DNA of 63,461 nucleotides from Bacteroidia bacterium. Lineage in GTDB: Bacteria; Bacteroidota; Bacteroidia; Chitinophagales; UBA2359. A program made the position numbers and the translations under genes. The DNA lies in the NCBI GenBank assembly GCA_030427245.1, contig JAUHXA010000039.1:1-63461 (forward strand), written 5' to 3'. Positions 15,740 through 25,295 of the stretch are shown one piece after another (within the stretch, counting starts at the first letter, position 1; each line of letters begins with the position of its first letter). A model generated the notes under the pieces. That model worked only from the letters and a program-made list of their open reading frames with translations, had not been told where the DNA came from and ran no database searches.

Positions 15740-15850
15740 CTACTCTGTTGTTAGGTTTTCGGCTTCCCCTAATAATCTAATTGAGTAGCTAAAATAAGCT
15801 AGTCTGCCCACAAAAAAAGTTACACTTTGGGAATCTTGTTCAGCTGTCAT
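15740..15850 (-). CDS. Possible 36-residue leader ORF upstream of the RiPP precursor
   Basis: A small open frame from ATG 15848-15850 to TAG 15740-15742, ending 29 bp before the precursor start: MTAEQDSQSVTFFVGRLAYF followed by SYSIRLLGEAENLTTE. It has no KGG motif. It might be a small gene of the operon or a chance frame. Only its position and open reading support it. Confidence 0.3.
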   Translation of the reverse strand: MTAEQDSQSVTFFVGRLAYFSYSIRLLGEAENLTTE

Positions 15851-15953
15851 AGTGAGATATTGAAGGCTAAAAAATGCCTTGTGATTTCTGTAAGGGTCTA
15901 TATACACCTCTTATGGATATTACAGCTTGCTCAACTTGTTCAAATTAAAGTGT

Positions 15954-15997
15954 CAAAAAAAAGTATAAAAAAAGCTGCTTCTAATCAAGAAGCAGCT
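15954..15997 (-). terminator. Intrinsic terminator after the 301-residue T9SS protein gene
   Basis: Stem AGCTGCTTC (15973-15981) / GAAGCAGCT (15989-15997), followed on the minus strand by TTTTTTT and a second T-rich run. It separates the 16043-16948 gene from the RiPP operon. The rest of 15711-16042 contains only the small leader frame. Confidence 0.85.
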
Positions 15998-16042
15998 ATA
16001 GTGTTAAAAGAAAGCCAGAATTACAATAAGTTCAAGAACTAT

Positions 16043-16948
16043 CTATTGTTTGATAAGTTTACCTGAATAAATCCTACTATCTATTGAGAAACGATAGAAG
16101 AATATGCCCGAAGGCCATTCAGTCAAATCTATCTGTAATAAAGTTGGAAAATCTTCTTCAAAGGAGATTGATTTTACCGTTTTGCCTTGAGCATTGGTAA
16201 TGACTAAAGATGCTCTTTCTACTCCAATAAATGTGTGTTCAGATAAATTGAAGTGGATGAAATTATTTGTTGGGTTTGGAAAAAAGTTTATTGTCACAGC
16301 GTCACTGCTGCTTGGGTTTTCTTTTTTAGAGCTAAACGACAACAGGGTTGTAGGGCTACTATATGGATTGATGACGGCATTGATATGTTCTTTGATGCAA
16401 TCTATATCAGTTGGAACACAGGGCGTTCCTAGTATAACTTCATCACCCTCTTGACGTATTTCTGTAATCAGGTCTTCTATTCTTGCTAGGATATTGGTTC
16501 CCTCCCTTTCGTTGGTGTCGTCACATTCTATGTAGAAAGACATAACCAAAGGAATTCCATTTTGTCCATTACTGCAATATGGGGTAATGATGAGTGCTAA
16601 AGTTTTCCCGCAATATCGAGAAGCTACACTTTTCAAATTACTATTGAAAGTAAAATCTCCATTGTTTTCACACAATTGAGTTGGATCGTTCAGAGGAATA
16701 TCTATCCAATCATCTGCCTCTGGTAATACGGTATACTCTACTACGAAACTAAAAGATCCTGTAAATGCTGAGCAAACTACGGGAGATAAATCTTCAATAT
16801 CCGTCCAGTATTCCATATCTGTGGAAGAAATATTGTCGTATGGATTGATATTGCAGCTAGGTTGTCCAGGCTGACCCGCATAAGATGCAATATTGATTTG
16901 TGTAAATAACACGGTAATAAAACAAAATAAAAGTAATAATTTTTCCAT
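16043..16948 (-). CDS. Secreted T9SS-sorted protein of unknown function
   Basis: 301 residues with signal peptide MEKLLLLFCFITVLFTQINI...YAG. The central ~180 residues contain several cysteines (PSCNINPYD, VVCSAFTG, QLCENNG, RYCGKT, PYCSNG, IECDD, TPCVPTDIDCI) that may form disulfides outside the cell. The C-terminal ~80 residues form a T9SS sorting domain (INFFPNPTNNFIHFNLS ... SGIFFYRFSID). I recognise no catalytic domain. It is transcribed towards the RiPP operon but ends in its own terminator. Confidence 0.7.
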   Translation of the reverse strand: MEKLLLLFCFITVLFTQINIASYAGQPGQPSCNINPYDNISSTDMEYWTDIEDLSPVVCSAFTGSFSFVVEYTVLPEADDWIDIPLNDPTQLCENNGDFTFNSNLKSVASRYCGKTLALIITPYCSNGQNGIPLVMSFYIECDDTNEREGTNILARIEDLITEIRQEGDEVILGTPCVPTDIDCIKEHINAVINPYSSPTTLLSFSSKKENPSSSDAVTINFFPNPTNNFIHFNLSEHTFIGVERASLVITNAQGKTVKSISFEEDFPTLLQIDLTEWPSGIFFYRFSIDSRIYSGKLIKQ

Positions 16949-17103
16949 GATAAAAAGTTGTCAAGTAAGGTAAAAAGGTTACACAAAAATGTATATCTTC
17001 GATGGAATTTTTTGTTACAATAACACAAGGCTGTTCATTGAACACCTCTAAAATACTTAATTAAGTCCTTGATTTCCAAATAGCAACTATTCAATATTCA
17101 GGT

Positions 17104-18606
17104 ATGAACAAAAGTAAATTGGTTCAATTGGTGAAACATTTATCTCCTATCCAAAAAGACAGGTTTCTCAAATATCTCAACTCACCTTATTTTGTGTCCT
17201 CTTACGAAGAAGCACAACACCGAACCATTTCTTTTACAAAGTATCTATATCATGAAATTGCGACTGACAATGAAGACATTGCTTCTCTTCAAAAAATGAA
17301 TGTATGGAAAATATTATTTCCTACCAAGCCTTATAACGATACCCGAATGAGGCAAGAAATGACTTCTCTTACCAAAGAATTGGAAAAATTTTTAGGTATA
17401 GAATACATGCAAAGAGATGGAGAAGCGATTGATGTAGCTTTGTTAGAATACTATGCATCTCATCAACATTTGCATCCTTTTTTTAAAGGAACGTTGAACA
17501 AAATCCAGCGTCAGTTAGAAGCAGATGTCACCTATAAAAGTAGTGCTTTCTACTTTCATCTATTCAAAATTCAGAGAGCCGTCTCCTCTTTTGATAGCCT
17601 TCAACCTATCTTAGAAGATCACATCAATCTTCAAAAAACCATATTTTCTTTAGACCTATACTATCTCATCAGCAAACTTGAATACGCTTGCCTTTGGGTC
17701 AACTATCATCAAACCTCTCAAACCAAAAGTCTCATTGAAGAATCACTTATTTTAGAAATTTCTGAAAGTCAAGCCTATGATGAATACCCTATTCTGAAAA
17801 TATATAGGTATACACTGCTTATTCTGAAAGGACAATTTGAAGCCCAAAATATCAATGAATACATTGAACTATTGAAGAATCATCTGCATGAATTTTATCC
17901 AAAAGACGCTAAGACATTGTTTACCTATGCATATAATTATTTGATAGTCAGTATAAATCAGACTTCAAATGAACAAATGGGTAACCAGTTCAGAGAACGG
18001 CTCTATGAACTGTATATAGAAGTAGGCTTGAGGCAAAATATACTCTATGTGGACGGAAAGCTACTGCCCAATGACTTGAAAAACATCATTACTTTGATAT
18101 TGAGTTTGCCAGAACAAGGAGAATGGAGTATGAAACGAAAAACACAGACCGCCTCCCGTTTTCTGCAAAAACATCAGCACCTGATATTGGGTACAGAACA
18201 AGAGGCTTATTACGATTACAACCTCGCCCATCTGCAATTTTACCAAGAAGAATACCTTCAATCTATTCAAACCATCAGTTCTATTCAATTATCTAACATA
18301 GATTATATTTTAGCTGCCAGAAGACTGAAAATAAAGGCTTACTATGAATTGGATACCATAGACGAATTGGAAAGAGAAATAAACAGTTTCCGAACAGCCA
18401 TGTATCGCAACAGCATTGAAGGGGCAGAAATAACTGAGCGTGTAAAAAGCTACAATATGCAGTTTATTAAGCTATTGAAGCGTATTCTTCATCCCAAAAC
18501 TTTTAAAAACAACACCCGTATTCAGAAATTAATGGATGAAATACAAGAGACAAAACTGATTGCAGACCGAAAATGGCTGATAGAGAAGTTGGAATTGATG
18601 AGGTAG
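17104..18606 (+). CDS. Hypothetical protein, 500 residues, helical (Bacteroidota-specific type)
   Basis: Starts MNKSKLVQLVKHLSPIQKDR and has no signal peptide or membrane segment. The N-terminus (LSPIQKDRFLKYLNSPYFV) resembles a set of large cytoplasmic proteins that I associate with Saprospiraceae and relatives. The remainder is leucine- and tyrosine-rich and probably forms TPR-like helical hairpins (AYYDYNLAHLQFYQEEYLQS and similar). No catalytic motif is visible. Monocistronic; function unknown. Confidence 0.65.
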   Translation: MNKSKLVQLVKHLSPIQKDRFLKYLNSPYFVSSYEEAQHRTISFTKYLYHEIATDNEDIASLQKMNVWKILFPTKPYNDTRMRQEMTSLTKELEKFLGIEYMQRDGEAIDVALLEYYASHQHLHPFFKGTLNKIQRQLEADVTYKSSAFYFHLFKIQRAVSSFDSLQPILEDHINLQKTIFSLDLYYLISKLEYACLWVNYHQTSQTKSLIEESLILEISESQAYDEYPILKIYRYTLLILKGQFEAQNINEYIELLKNHLHEFYPKDAKTLFTYAYNYLIVSINQTSNEQMGNQFRERLYELYIEVGLRQNILYVDGKLLPNDLKNIITLILSLPEQGEWSMKRKTQTASRFLQKHQHLILGTEQEAYYDYNLAHLQFYQEEYLQSIQTISSIQLSNIDYILAARRLKIKAYYELDTIDELEREINSFRTAMYRNSIEGAEITERVKSYNMQFIKLLKRILHPKTFKNNTRIQKLMDEIQETKLIADRKWLIEKLELMR

Positions 18607-18744
18607 AAATTGGGTAGGGGAAACAATAGAAAGAGAAGAAAAAATATCAACGTTTTTTAAAGATTTATTGGTGCGATGTTGTTTTTTGATTGGCGATGTA
18701 TAGAAAACGCATCTGCTAAAAACATCTGTTAAGGTGTAGGTATA

Positions 18745-18778
18745 TTTGTTTTAAATCAGCCAAAGTTTGCTAATTTTG
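18745..18778 (+). promoter_or_regulatory. Candidate jetA promoter
   Basis: TTTG at 18745-18748 and TAATTTTG at 18771-18778 fit the Bacteroidota -33/-7 pattern (TTTG ... TAnnTTTG) with a 22-base spacer. This predicts transcription starting about 25 bases before the jetA ATG. A second TAnnTTTG (TATATTTG, 18741-18748) overlaps the -33 box. Confidence 0.4.
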
Positions 18779-18810
18779 CCCCTTCAATACTTCAATAGAA
18801 ACAACATCCT

Positions 18811-20286
18811 ATGAAATACGATGAGGTCAAAAGTCTGATAGCCAATTCTCCTACCATCAAAATACTGCGTGCTTTCAGTGCACCACTGATAATCAGTTTC
18901 CTATATCAAGAATTTAAGCAAAAAAACCGCATTTCCATTTCAAGCTACGAACTCATCAACCGATTGGCAGATGTAATCGAACTCTTGGACAAAAGCGAAA
19001 AGTCGTTTTTGGGCATTGAAGACTCCGACCCATTGACCCTAGCACAGCGGTACATTGCGACTTGGTGCCACGAAGATAATCGCTATTTGACCCGCTATCC
19101 AGACGAAAATGGTGAACCGATTCACGAGCTTACCTCTCACACCGAAAAGGTTTTTCAGTGGATGGATACCTTGAAAAAACGGGAATTTGTGGGTACAGAA
19201 TCCCGCTTCAAAGACATCTATCGCCTCCTTCGTGAACTCATCGAAAACTCCAAAGCCGACCCCAAACAAAAAATCGCTCAATTGGAGGCGCAACGCGATG
19301 CCCTCAACCAACAAATCCGCCAAATCAAACGCTCTGGAAAAGTCGAAATTTTCAACGATACCCAAATCAAAGAACGCTTCTACAATGTCAACAAAGTCGC
19401 TCGTGAACTGCTTTCAGACTTCAAAGAGGTGGAACACAACTTCAAGGACATCACCCTCGAAATCTACAAAAAACAGACACAACTAGATGTTAACAAAGGT
19501 CAAATTTTGGGTTATGCTTTGGACGCAACGGACGAACTAAAGGACTCCGACCAAGGTAAAAGTTTCTATGCTTTTTGGCAGTTTTTGGTGGCGGACAACA
19601 AACAGGATGAACTCTTGGAATTGATTGAACAGATGTACGATTTACTCCGCCAAAGGGATATTCACTATGCCGACAACTTCCTCCGAAAAATCAAAATTTA
19701 CCTACACAGTGCGGGTCAGAAGGTCATAGACTCCAATCGTTTGTTGGCAGACAAGTTGAGTCGAATTTTGGTGGAACGGGATATTTTGGAGCGCAAAAGA
19801 GCCATTGAAGTCATCAGTGCCATCAAAAATTTTGCGATGGAACACCCCGAAAGATTCAGTGGCAAACGCAAGTTTATCCATATCGAAGACCTTCCCGACA
19901 TCAACCTACCAATGGAACGTCCATTGGGTGAAAAACCTCAAGAGGCAACTTTTCGCAATCAACCAACCGAGTTGGGCAGCGACAAATTTGAAGAGGCAGA
20001 ATTGAGCATCTTGTTTGACCAATTTGAGATGAACCGCCAAGAATTAGAGCAAAATATTGCGGACTTGTTGAAGTACCACGCCCAAGTCACTCTTTCGCAG
20101 GTAGTGGAATATTATCCAATTCAAAACGGTTTAGCGGAGGTGATTACCTATTTTTCGATTGCTTCAAAATCGGACAAGCATCTTATCAACACCGAATTGA
20201 GTGAGCAGATTTCTTGGAAACAGGAGAATGAGGAGGAGGATAATTTGAAGGAGATACGGTTGCCGCAGTTGGTGTATGTGAGGTAG
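18811..20286 (+). CDS. jetA: Wadjet defence protein JetA (DUF3375, MukF-like kleisin)
   Basis: 491 residues, starting MKYDEVKSLIANSPTIKILR. The N-terminal winged-helix region (APLIISFLYQEFKQKNRISI; ADVIELLDKSEKSFLG; TWCHEDNRYLTRYPDENGEP), the central coiled coil (QKIAQLEAQRDALNQQI) and the C-terminal region are those of DUF3375/JetA. This is the kleisin of the SMC-like Wadjet complex, which recognises and cleaves circular plasmid DNA. It is the first gene of the locus, with a candidate promoter directly upstream. In a normal operon jetB would follow immediately; here a 230-bp nuclease-tail remnant intervenes. Identification rests on family knowledge and the jetB/C/D neighbours. Confidence 0.88.
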   Translation: MKYDEVKSLIANSPTIKILRAFSAPLIISFLYQEFKQKNRISISSYELINRLADVIELLDKSEKSFLGIEDSDPLTLAQRYIATWCHEDNRYLTRYPDENGEPIHELTSHTEKVFQWMDTLKKREFVGTESRFKDIYRLLRELIENSKADPKQKIAQLEAQRDALNQQIRQIKRSGKVEIFNDTQIKERFYNVNKVARELLSDFKEVEHNFKDITLEIYKKQTQLDVNKGQILGYALDATDELKDSDQGKSFYAFWQFLVADNKQDELLELIEQMYDLLRQRDIHYADNFLRKIKIYLHSAGQKVIDSNRLLADKLSRILVERDILERKRAIEVISAIKNFAMEHPERFSGKRKFIHIEDLPDINLPMERPLGEKPQEATFRNQPTELGSDKFEEAELSILFDQFEMNRQELEQNIADLLKYHAQVTLSQVVEYYPIQNGLAEVITYFSIASKSDKHLINTELSEQISWKQENEEEDNLKEIRLPQLVYVR

Positions 20287-20519
20287 ATTTGGTTCAAAAA
20301 TTACCTAAACAACTAAATGATTTGACTATGAGTACATACGATATGATTCTTTTGGAAGGAGAGAAAAAAGGTGAGAAAAAAGGAAGAAAAGAAGCAATCA
20401 AAACAACAGTAATTCGAATGCTTCGTAAATTTCCAAAGTGGTCGAATGAAGAAATTGCAGAATTGACAGGAGCATCTATTGATTTTGTAGAGAAGATTCG
20501 AAACGGATTGAAGAAATAA
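20287..20519 (+). pseudogene. C-terminal tail of an Rpn-type (PD-(D/E)XK transposase-like) nuclease
   Basis: The frame opens right behind the jetA stop with VQKLPKQLNDLTMSTYDM, then ILLEGEKKGEKKGRKEAIK, and ends with an EEIAELTGASIDFVEKI segment. This is the typical end of Rpn/YhgA-like recombination-promoting nucleases: a lysine/glutamate/glycine hinge then a small helix-turn-helix-like unit. The catalytic domain is absent. A product could start at ATG 20328 (63 residues), but the homology-like part begins before it, so a truncated gene left between jetA and jetB is more likely. It might still be translated as a small protein. Confidence 0.6.
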
Positions 20520-20540
20520 TCTCAGGTTTACCTAATTTTG
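20508..20540 (+). promoter_or_regulatory. Candidate internal promoter for jetB
   Basis: TTG at 20508-20510 and TAATTTTG at 20533-20540 repeat the 22-base spacing and the -7 box of the jetA promoter, including similar flanking bases (CTAATTTTGC). It lies 19 bases before the likely jetB ATG. It would restore expression of jetB-CXC-jetC after the insertion behind jetA. Confidence 0.35.
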
Positions 20541-20558
20541 CGCCTCATTCACAAATCC

Positions 20559-21206
20559 ATGAACAATATGAATCCTTCAACCACAACTACCAACGCTGAA
20601 TTTGAACTCTCCAACGATTCCATTCCGCCTTACTCCATCGTGATTGTCAGATTACTACAAAGCGTCATTTACGACGAAGACCGCAAATTGTGGAATCTAC
20701 TCATTACCTACCAACACCAAATTCGCCAACACTTTGCAGTCATTGGCGTAGAACTGCACCTCAACGAACAAGAAGGATTTGCGTTTTTGAGTCAACCCGA
20801 CGAAATTGACACCGAACCGAATCAAGCTGCTCGTTTGGTGCGCCGAATGCCTTTGTCGTATGAAGTGACTTTGTTGTGCGTTATTTTGCGGGAAGCATTG
20901 GAGGAATTTGATGTGCGAAATACAGAATCCAGAAAGCTATTTGTTACGAATCAAGACCTCAAAGAGCGAATTGAACTTTTTTTCAAAGACAAAGCCGACA
21001 AAATTCGCTTGCTACAACGTTTTGACAGCTACATCAATACCGTTGCCAATTTGGGTTTTTTGAAGGAAGTGAAAGTGCGGGGTTTTGATGATGAATTGAA
21101 GACCTATGAGGTAATGCGGGTCATTAAGGCGAAGGTAAACAACGATATTTTGGAGCAAATTCGAGAGAAAATGCAGAGCGAAAAAATGAAACCAAAAACA
21201 AAATAG
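20559..21206 (+). CDS. jetB: Wadjet defence protein JetB (DUF4194, MukE-like)
   Basis: 215 residues from ATG 20559; an upstream TTG at 20538 is in frame but overlaps the promoter box. Family-typical segments are IVIVRLLQSVIYDEDRKLWN, an FAFLSQPDEID stretch, RLVRRMPLSYEVTLLCVILR and LRQRFD-like winged-helix parts (KIRLLQRFDSYINTVANLGF). JetB is the KITE subunit that pairs with the kleisin JetA and the SMC-like JetC. The CXC-protein gene begins 9 bp after its stop, indicating one transcript and probably translational coupling. Confidence 0.85.
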   Translation: MNNMNPSTTTTNAEFELSNDSIPPYSIVIVRLLQSVIYDEDRKLWNLLITYQHQIRQHFAVIGVELHLNEQEGFAFLSQPDEIDTEPNQAARLVRRMPLSYEVTLLCVILREALEEFDVRNTESRKLFVTNQDLKERIELFFKDKADKIRLLQRFDSYINTVANLGFLKEVKVRGFDDELKTYEVMRVIKAKVNNDILEQIREKMQSEKMKPKTK

Positions 21207-21215
21207 AATCAACAC

Positions 21216-21692
21216 ATGAGTACAGAATCAACAACCTGCAAGTGCAAAGGAAAATGTAAGAACAACCGTTGTGCTTGTAGAAAAAACAGACGACCCTGTT
21301 CAGACGACTGCAAATGTAAAGACTGCCAAAACCCCTACAATGGTGTGGATGTCGAAAAATTGCACGAATGTACTTTAGACAATATCGAAAAGTACAAAAG
21401 ATATTCAAAAGAAAAATTAGAGAGGAAAGTAGAACTTCCTTGTGGTTGTGAAGAAGTAGCCATTGGGGTGATGTTGGAAGGAGGTGAATATACCTGCAGT
21501 GAATGTGATGAGGATTATTACTATTCTATTTGTTGGGGAGATGTCGCACAAGACAATTGTTCTTGGCATTGCGAAATTTGTAAAACGTGTAGGGACTGGC
21601 GAGAATGGCACTGCGACAATTGCAACAAATGCACCTATGGAGTGACTTTGCCTTGTGAAAATTGTGGTGCAAGCAGTTCTATGGGCTATTGA
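21216..21692 (+). CDS. CXC-domain and zinc-finger protein embedded in the Wadjet operon
   Basis: 158 residues with 9 + about 17 cysteines. Residues 8-42 carry nine cysteines (8, 10, 14, 19, 21, 28, 32, 34, 37) followed by Q-N-P-Y. Their spacing C-x-C-x3-C-x4-C-x-C-x6-C-x3-C-x-C-x2-C-x-N matches the CXC domain of eukaryotic tesmin/LIN54 and MSL2, a Zn3Cys9 DNA-binding module. The second half ([49 protein letters not shown]) contains several CxxC knuckles resembling zinc ribbons or the CTCHY finger. Acidic, tryptophan-rich, no signal peptide. The gene is 9 bp behind jetB and 147 bp before jetC. It is not part of the known four-gene Wadjet set. Likely a DNA- or partner-binding accessory; this function is inferred. 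Confidence 0.75.
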   Translation: MSTESTTCKCKGKCKNNRCACRKNRRPCSDDCKCKDCQNPYNGVDVEKLHECTLDNIEKYKRYSKEKLERKVELPCGCEEVAIGVMLEGGEYTCSECDEDYYYSICWGDVAQDNCSWHCEICKTCRDWREWHCDNCNKCTYGVTLPCENCGASSSMGY

Positions 21693-21839
21693 TAAATCAT
21701 TTATAACTATCCAAAATATCTTGGAAAATGACAAAAGTCATATTCACACTCATTTCTGGCTTATATTTACAAACAAGCCCCACAAATAGCGTATTTTTAC
21801 GTCTTTCAAAATTTACAAACGGCAATAGTTTACTTCAGT

Positions 21840-24800
21840 ATGCACTTCAACAACAACGGCACTTCCAATAAAAAACAATCCAGCGGCTTTCGATTGGATT
21901 ATGTCGAAATCTTCAATTGGGGAACATTTGACGAACGCATTTGGCGACTCACTCCAAACTGCAAAAACTCCCTTTTGACAGGTGCCAACGGTTCAGGAAA
22001 AACAACCTTGGTAGATGCCATCATCACCCTACTTGTTCCACCCTCCAAACGCCACTACAACCAATCCTCAGGCGCAAACAGCAAGCGAGAAAGAGATGAA
22101 AGTACTTATACCTTAGGAGCTTATGTGACAGTGCAAAACGAAAACGAACTGGGCGCAAAAACCCAACACCTTCGCACCAAAGATGATTTTTCAATCCTAT
22201 TGGGTGTATTCTTCAACAAAGATACCCGCCAACATTATACTCTGGCACAAGTTCGTTGGTTTTCCAACAATTCCTTGAAGCGTGCCTATCTGATTGCGCC
22301 AAAAGCCTTGACCGTTGAAGACCATTTTACACCTTTGGATACGGCGGGAACTTGGAAGCGAATTTTGAAGAAAAAGCACAAGGCAGACGAATACGACAGC
22401 TTCACCAAGTACAGCCAAAAATTCTCAAAGCTATTTGGATTGAAGTCTGAAAAAGCATTGACGCTTTTCGCCCAAACAGTGGGAATCAAAGTATTGGGAA
22501 ATCTCAATGAGTTTATCCGCACCAATATGCTCGAAGAAAGCGACACTGAAACGGAATTTGAAAAACTCTACGCACACTACGAAAACCTGCTATCTGCTCA
22601 CAAAGCCATTGAAAAGGCAAAGGAGCAATTGAAGATGTTATCTCCCATTGTAAAAGATGGACAACAGTTTCACAAATTGGAGGACAACCTGTCGGATTTG
22701 AAGGCAATGGAAGACAGCGTTGCGCCCTATTTTGCGGAGGTGAAAGAGAAATTGTACCTCAAAGGAATTGCCCGATTAGAAGGAGATGTACAGCGAAGGG
22801 CTGCAAAAGTTGAGGAAGTGCGTGTGGAATTGGGTGCTTTGGAATTGAAGAAAGAGGAGTTGGTGATTGCGAAAGGAAAAAACCGCCTTTATACCCAACT
22901 GCAAAACATCGACAAACAGATTCAGCAGCTAGAAAATGAGCGCAATAGCCGACAACTGAAGGCAAACCGCTACAACAAACTCGCCAAAAGTCTGGGTTCT
23001 AAAAGTGACCCAACTGAAAAACAATTCTACAAAATACTGGACGAAGGCAGGTTGGAAATTGACGAATTGCAGCAGAAAATGGAGGCTTTGCGGGAAACCG
23101 AAATTGGCTATCAGGTCAATCTACAAAACCTTCAAACCGAGTTCAATGAATTGAAGGAACGATATGTTTCACTTCAAAAACGCTCGAATCGAATTCCGAT
23201 GACTTCAATAGCAATTCGTCAAAGCATCCTCAAAAAATTGGATTTGAGGGAAGCGCAATTGCCTTTTGCAGCCGAACTCCTAAAAGTACCTGAATCGGAG
23301 GCAGATTGGGAAAATGTGGTCGAATCCTTACTGAAACCCATTGGTTTGTCGCTTTTGGTATCGGAAAAATACTATGCTGATGTAACCGATTATGTCCAAA
23401 AAAACGACTTGAAAGGCAAGATTTTGTATGAGAAAGTGAGTGAAGGTTTGGGGGAAATCATGGCTCCAAAAGTCGGCAAAAACAGCATTTTGGCAAAAGT
23501 AGAAGTCAAACAAAACCACATTTTCAGCGGTTGGCTGCAAGCCTTTTTGAACCAGCACTACGACTATGTTTGCACTGCAAAAAGTGCGGACTTCAAAAGG
23601 GCAACCAAAGCGGTTACTTCTAAAGGTTTGATTCGCAACGGCTACCAACACCAAAAAGACGACCGCCCCGAAAGTCTCAACAAGGAAAATCACATTTTGG
23701 GTTGGGACAATCGGGAGACGATTCTGCGGATTCAACGCAAACTAAAGGACTTGGAGGCGGAAATGAAAAGCATCAAAGTCGCGATTCGGGAAAACAAAAA
23801 AGTGGGTGCTTCTTTTGGCAAACGACGGGATTTGTTGAACCGTTTTTGTGGCTTTGAACAGTATCCCGAAATTGACTGGAAATCCATCGTAAAAGAGATT
23901 GAACAACAGAAGAAAGAGAAGGAACGTTTGCTAAAAAGTTCTGACCAATTGAAAGAATTGGAGCAGCAACTGGAGGAGGTCAAAAAGGCAATCAAGGACA
24001 AGGAATCGCAGAAAGACCAACTGATTGAAGAAAAGGCAAAGCTGCAAAATACGCTCTCGAATTACGAGGAGGGATTGAAGGAAGCGCAGGAGTTGATTGC
24101 AGAATATGAAGACATGAGCTTCAAAAATTACCGCCAAAAATTGAAGTCTTTGATTGGCGAAAAAGCTCCTACAATTGCGACCATCAACCGCATTGAAGGT
24201 AAAGTAAAACGCACGGTGACAGGCGATAAGGAGAAATTGGAGCAGAACCGCTCTAAAAAAGAAGTGGCTTTGACCCGAAGAATGCAGCAATTTATCAATC
24301 CTCCAATGGATGTATTGGAGAAATATCCGAATTGGACGGCAGATACGGTGAATTTTCGCCCTGATGTGAGTTATTTGAAGGACTATGAAGAACTGTATCA
24401 GAAGGTGTTAGACGAGGATTTGCCGCAATACCAAAAACGCTTCAAGGATTGGCTGAACGAGCGTTTGATTTTTGACATTGCCAACTTCAAAACGGCTTTG
24501 GAGAATAAGGAATCGGGAATTTTGGACAGCATCGAACAAATCAACGATTCGCTGCGTGGAATTGACTTCAACAGCAATCCACACACTTACATTGAGTTGG
24601 ACATCCAAAAATCACGAGACATTGCCATTCGAGAGTTCAAACAGATGCTGCGGGATGCGATGCCCGACCCTGCCAAATTGATTAAGGGGGATGAACAAGA
24701 ATTGGAGTATAGTTTCCAGAAAATCAAGGTAATCATTGAAGAATTGAGTGCGAATGAATTGTGGCGCAAGAAGGTGACGGATGTACGAAATTGGTTGGAA

Positions 24801-25220
24801 TTTGCGGCGATTGAACGCTACCGAGAGGACAATGTTCAGCGTCAATATTATGCAGATTCTCAGGCTTTGTCGGGTGGTGAAAAGGCGAAATTGGCTTATA
24901 CGATTTTGGCTTCTGCGATTGCTTATCAGTTTGGGATTCGACATGAGGATGAAAGAAATCGCTCGTTTCGTTTTGCAGTTGTGGATGAGGCGTTTAGCAA
25001 GGTCGACCCCGAAAATTCGATTTATGCGATGGAGTTGTTCAAGCAGTTGAACCTGCAATTGATGGTCGTTACCCCTTTGGACAAAATCAATTTGGCTGAA
25101 CCCTATATTCATTCGGTTCATTTTGTGCAGAATAAAAACAAGCGCAATTCGGAGGTATTTGACTTGCCTATGAAGGTGTATTTGGCGGAGAAGGAGAAGA
25201 TGCGGGGGGCAGAGGAATAG
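21840..25220 (+). CDS. jetC: Wadjet defence protein JetC (SMC/MukB-like ATPase)
   Basis: 1126 residues. Walker A GANGSGKTT is at residues 48-56 after FDERIWRLTPNCKNSLLTG. Long coiled coils follow (for example around 290-420 and 680-800), separated by a hinge-like globular part (~430-620). At the C-terminus are the ABC signature LSGGEKAKL (~1010) and Walker B FAVVDEAFSKVDPENS (~1047). It drives loop extrusion and DNA testing in the Wadjet complex; JetD cuts when a small circle is detected. The motifs are intact, so the ATPase should work. The usual next gene, jetD, is displaced 5 kb downstream by a restriction-modification cassette. Confidence 0.9.
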   Translation: MHFNNNGTSNKKQSSGFRLDYVEIFNWGTFDERIWRLTPNCKNSLLTGANGSGKTTLVDAIITLLVPPSKRHYNQSSGANSKRERDESTYTLGAYVTVQNENELGAKTQHLRTKDDFSILLGVFFNKDTRQHYTLAQVRWFSNNSLKRAYLIAPKALTVEDHFTPLDTAGTWKRILKKKHKADEYDSFTKYSQKFSKLFGLKSEKALTLFAQTVGIKVLGNLNEFIRTNMLEESDTETEFEKLYAHYENLLSAHKAIEKAKEQLKMLSPIVKDGQQFHKLEDNLSDLKAMEDSVAPYFAEVKEKLYLKGIARLEGDVQRRAAKVEEVRVELGALELKKEELVIAKGKNRLYTQLQNIDKQIQQLENERNSRQLKANRYNKLAKSLGSKSDPTEKQFYKILDEGRLEIDELQQKMEALRETEIGYQVNLQNLQTEFNELKERYVSLQKRSNRIPMTSIAIRQSILKKLDLREAQLPFAAELLKVPESEADWENVVESLLKPIGLSLLVSEKYYADVTDYVQKNDLKGKILYEKVSEGLGEIMAPKVGKNSILAKVEVKQNHIFSGWLQAFLNQHYDYVCTAKSADFKRATKAVTSKGLIRNGYQHQKDDRPESLNKENHILGWDNRETILRIQRKLKDLEAEMKSIKVAIRENKKVGASFGKRRDLLNRFCGFEQYPEIDWKSIVKEIEQQKKEKERLLKSSDQLKELEQQLEEVKKAIKDKESQKDQLIEEKAKLQNTLSNYEEGLKEAQELIAEYEDMSFKNYRQKLKSLIGEKAPTIATINRIEGKVKRTVTGDKEKLEQNRSKKEVALTRRMQQFINPPMDVLEKYPNWTADTVNFRPDVSYLKDYEELYQKVLDEDLPQYQKRFKDWLNERLIFDIANFKTALENKESGILDSIEQINDSLRGIDFNSNPHTYIELDIQKSRDIAIREFKQMLRDAMPDPAKLIKGDEQELEYSFQKIKVIIEELSANELWRKKVTDVRNWLEFAAIERYREDNVQRQYYADSQALSGGEKAKLAYTILASAIAYQFGIRHEDERNRSFRFAVVDEAFSKVDPENSIYAMELFKQLNLQLMVVTPLDKINLAEPYIHSVHFVQNKNKRNSEVFDLPMKVYLAEKEKMRGAEE

Positions 25221-25295
25221 ATTTATTCAACCTGTTGGTTCTATCGAATTTAGGTTAGATTTTTGCTGCATAAAATACACTGATGTAAGATTTTA

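Noticed and set aside
21216-21692. Metallothionein
   Set aside because: The cysteine spacing and the Q-N-P-Y after the ninth cysteine fit a CXC domain, and the second half has separate CxxC knuckles with many aromatic residues.
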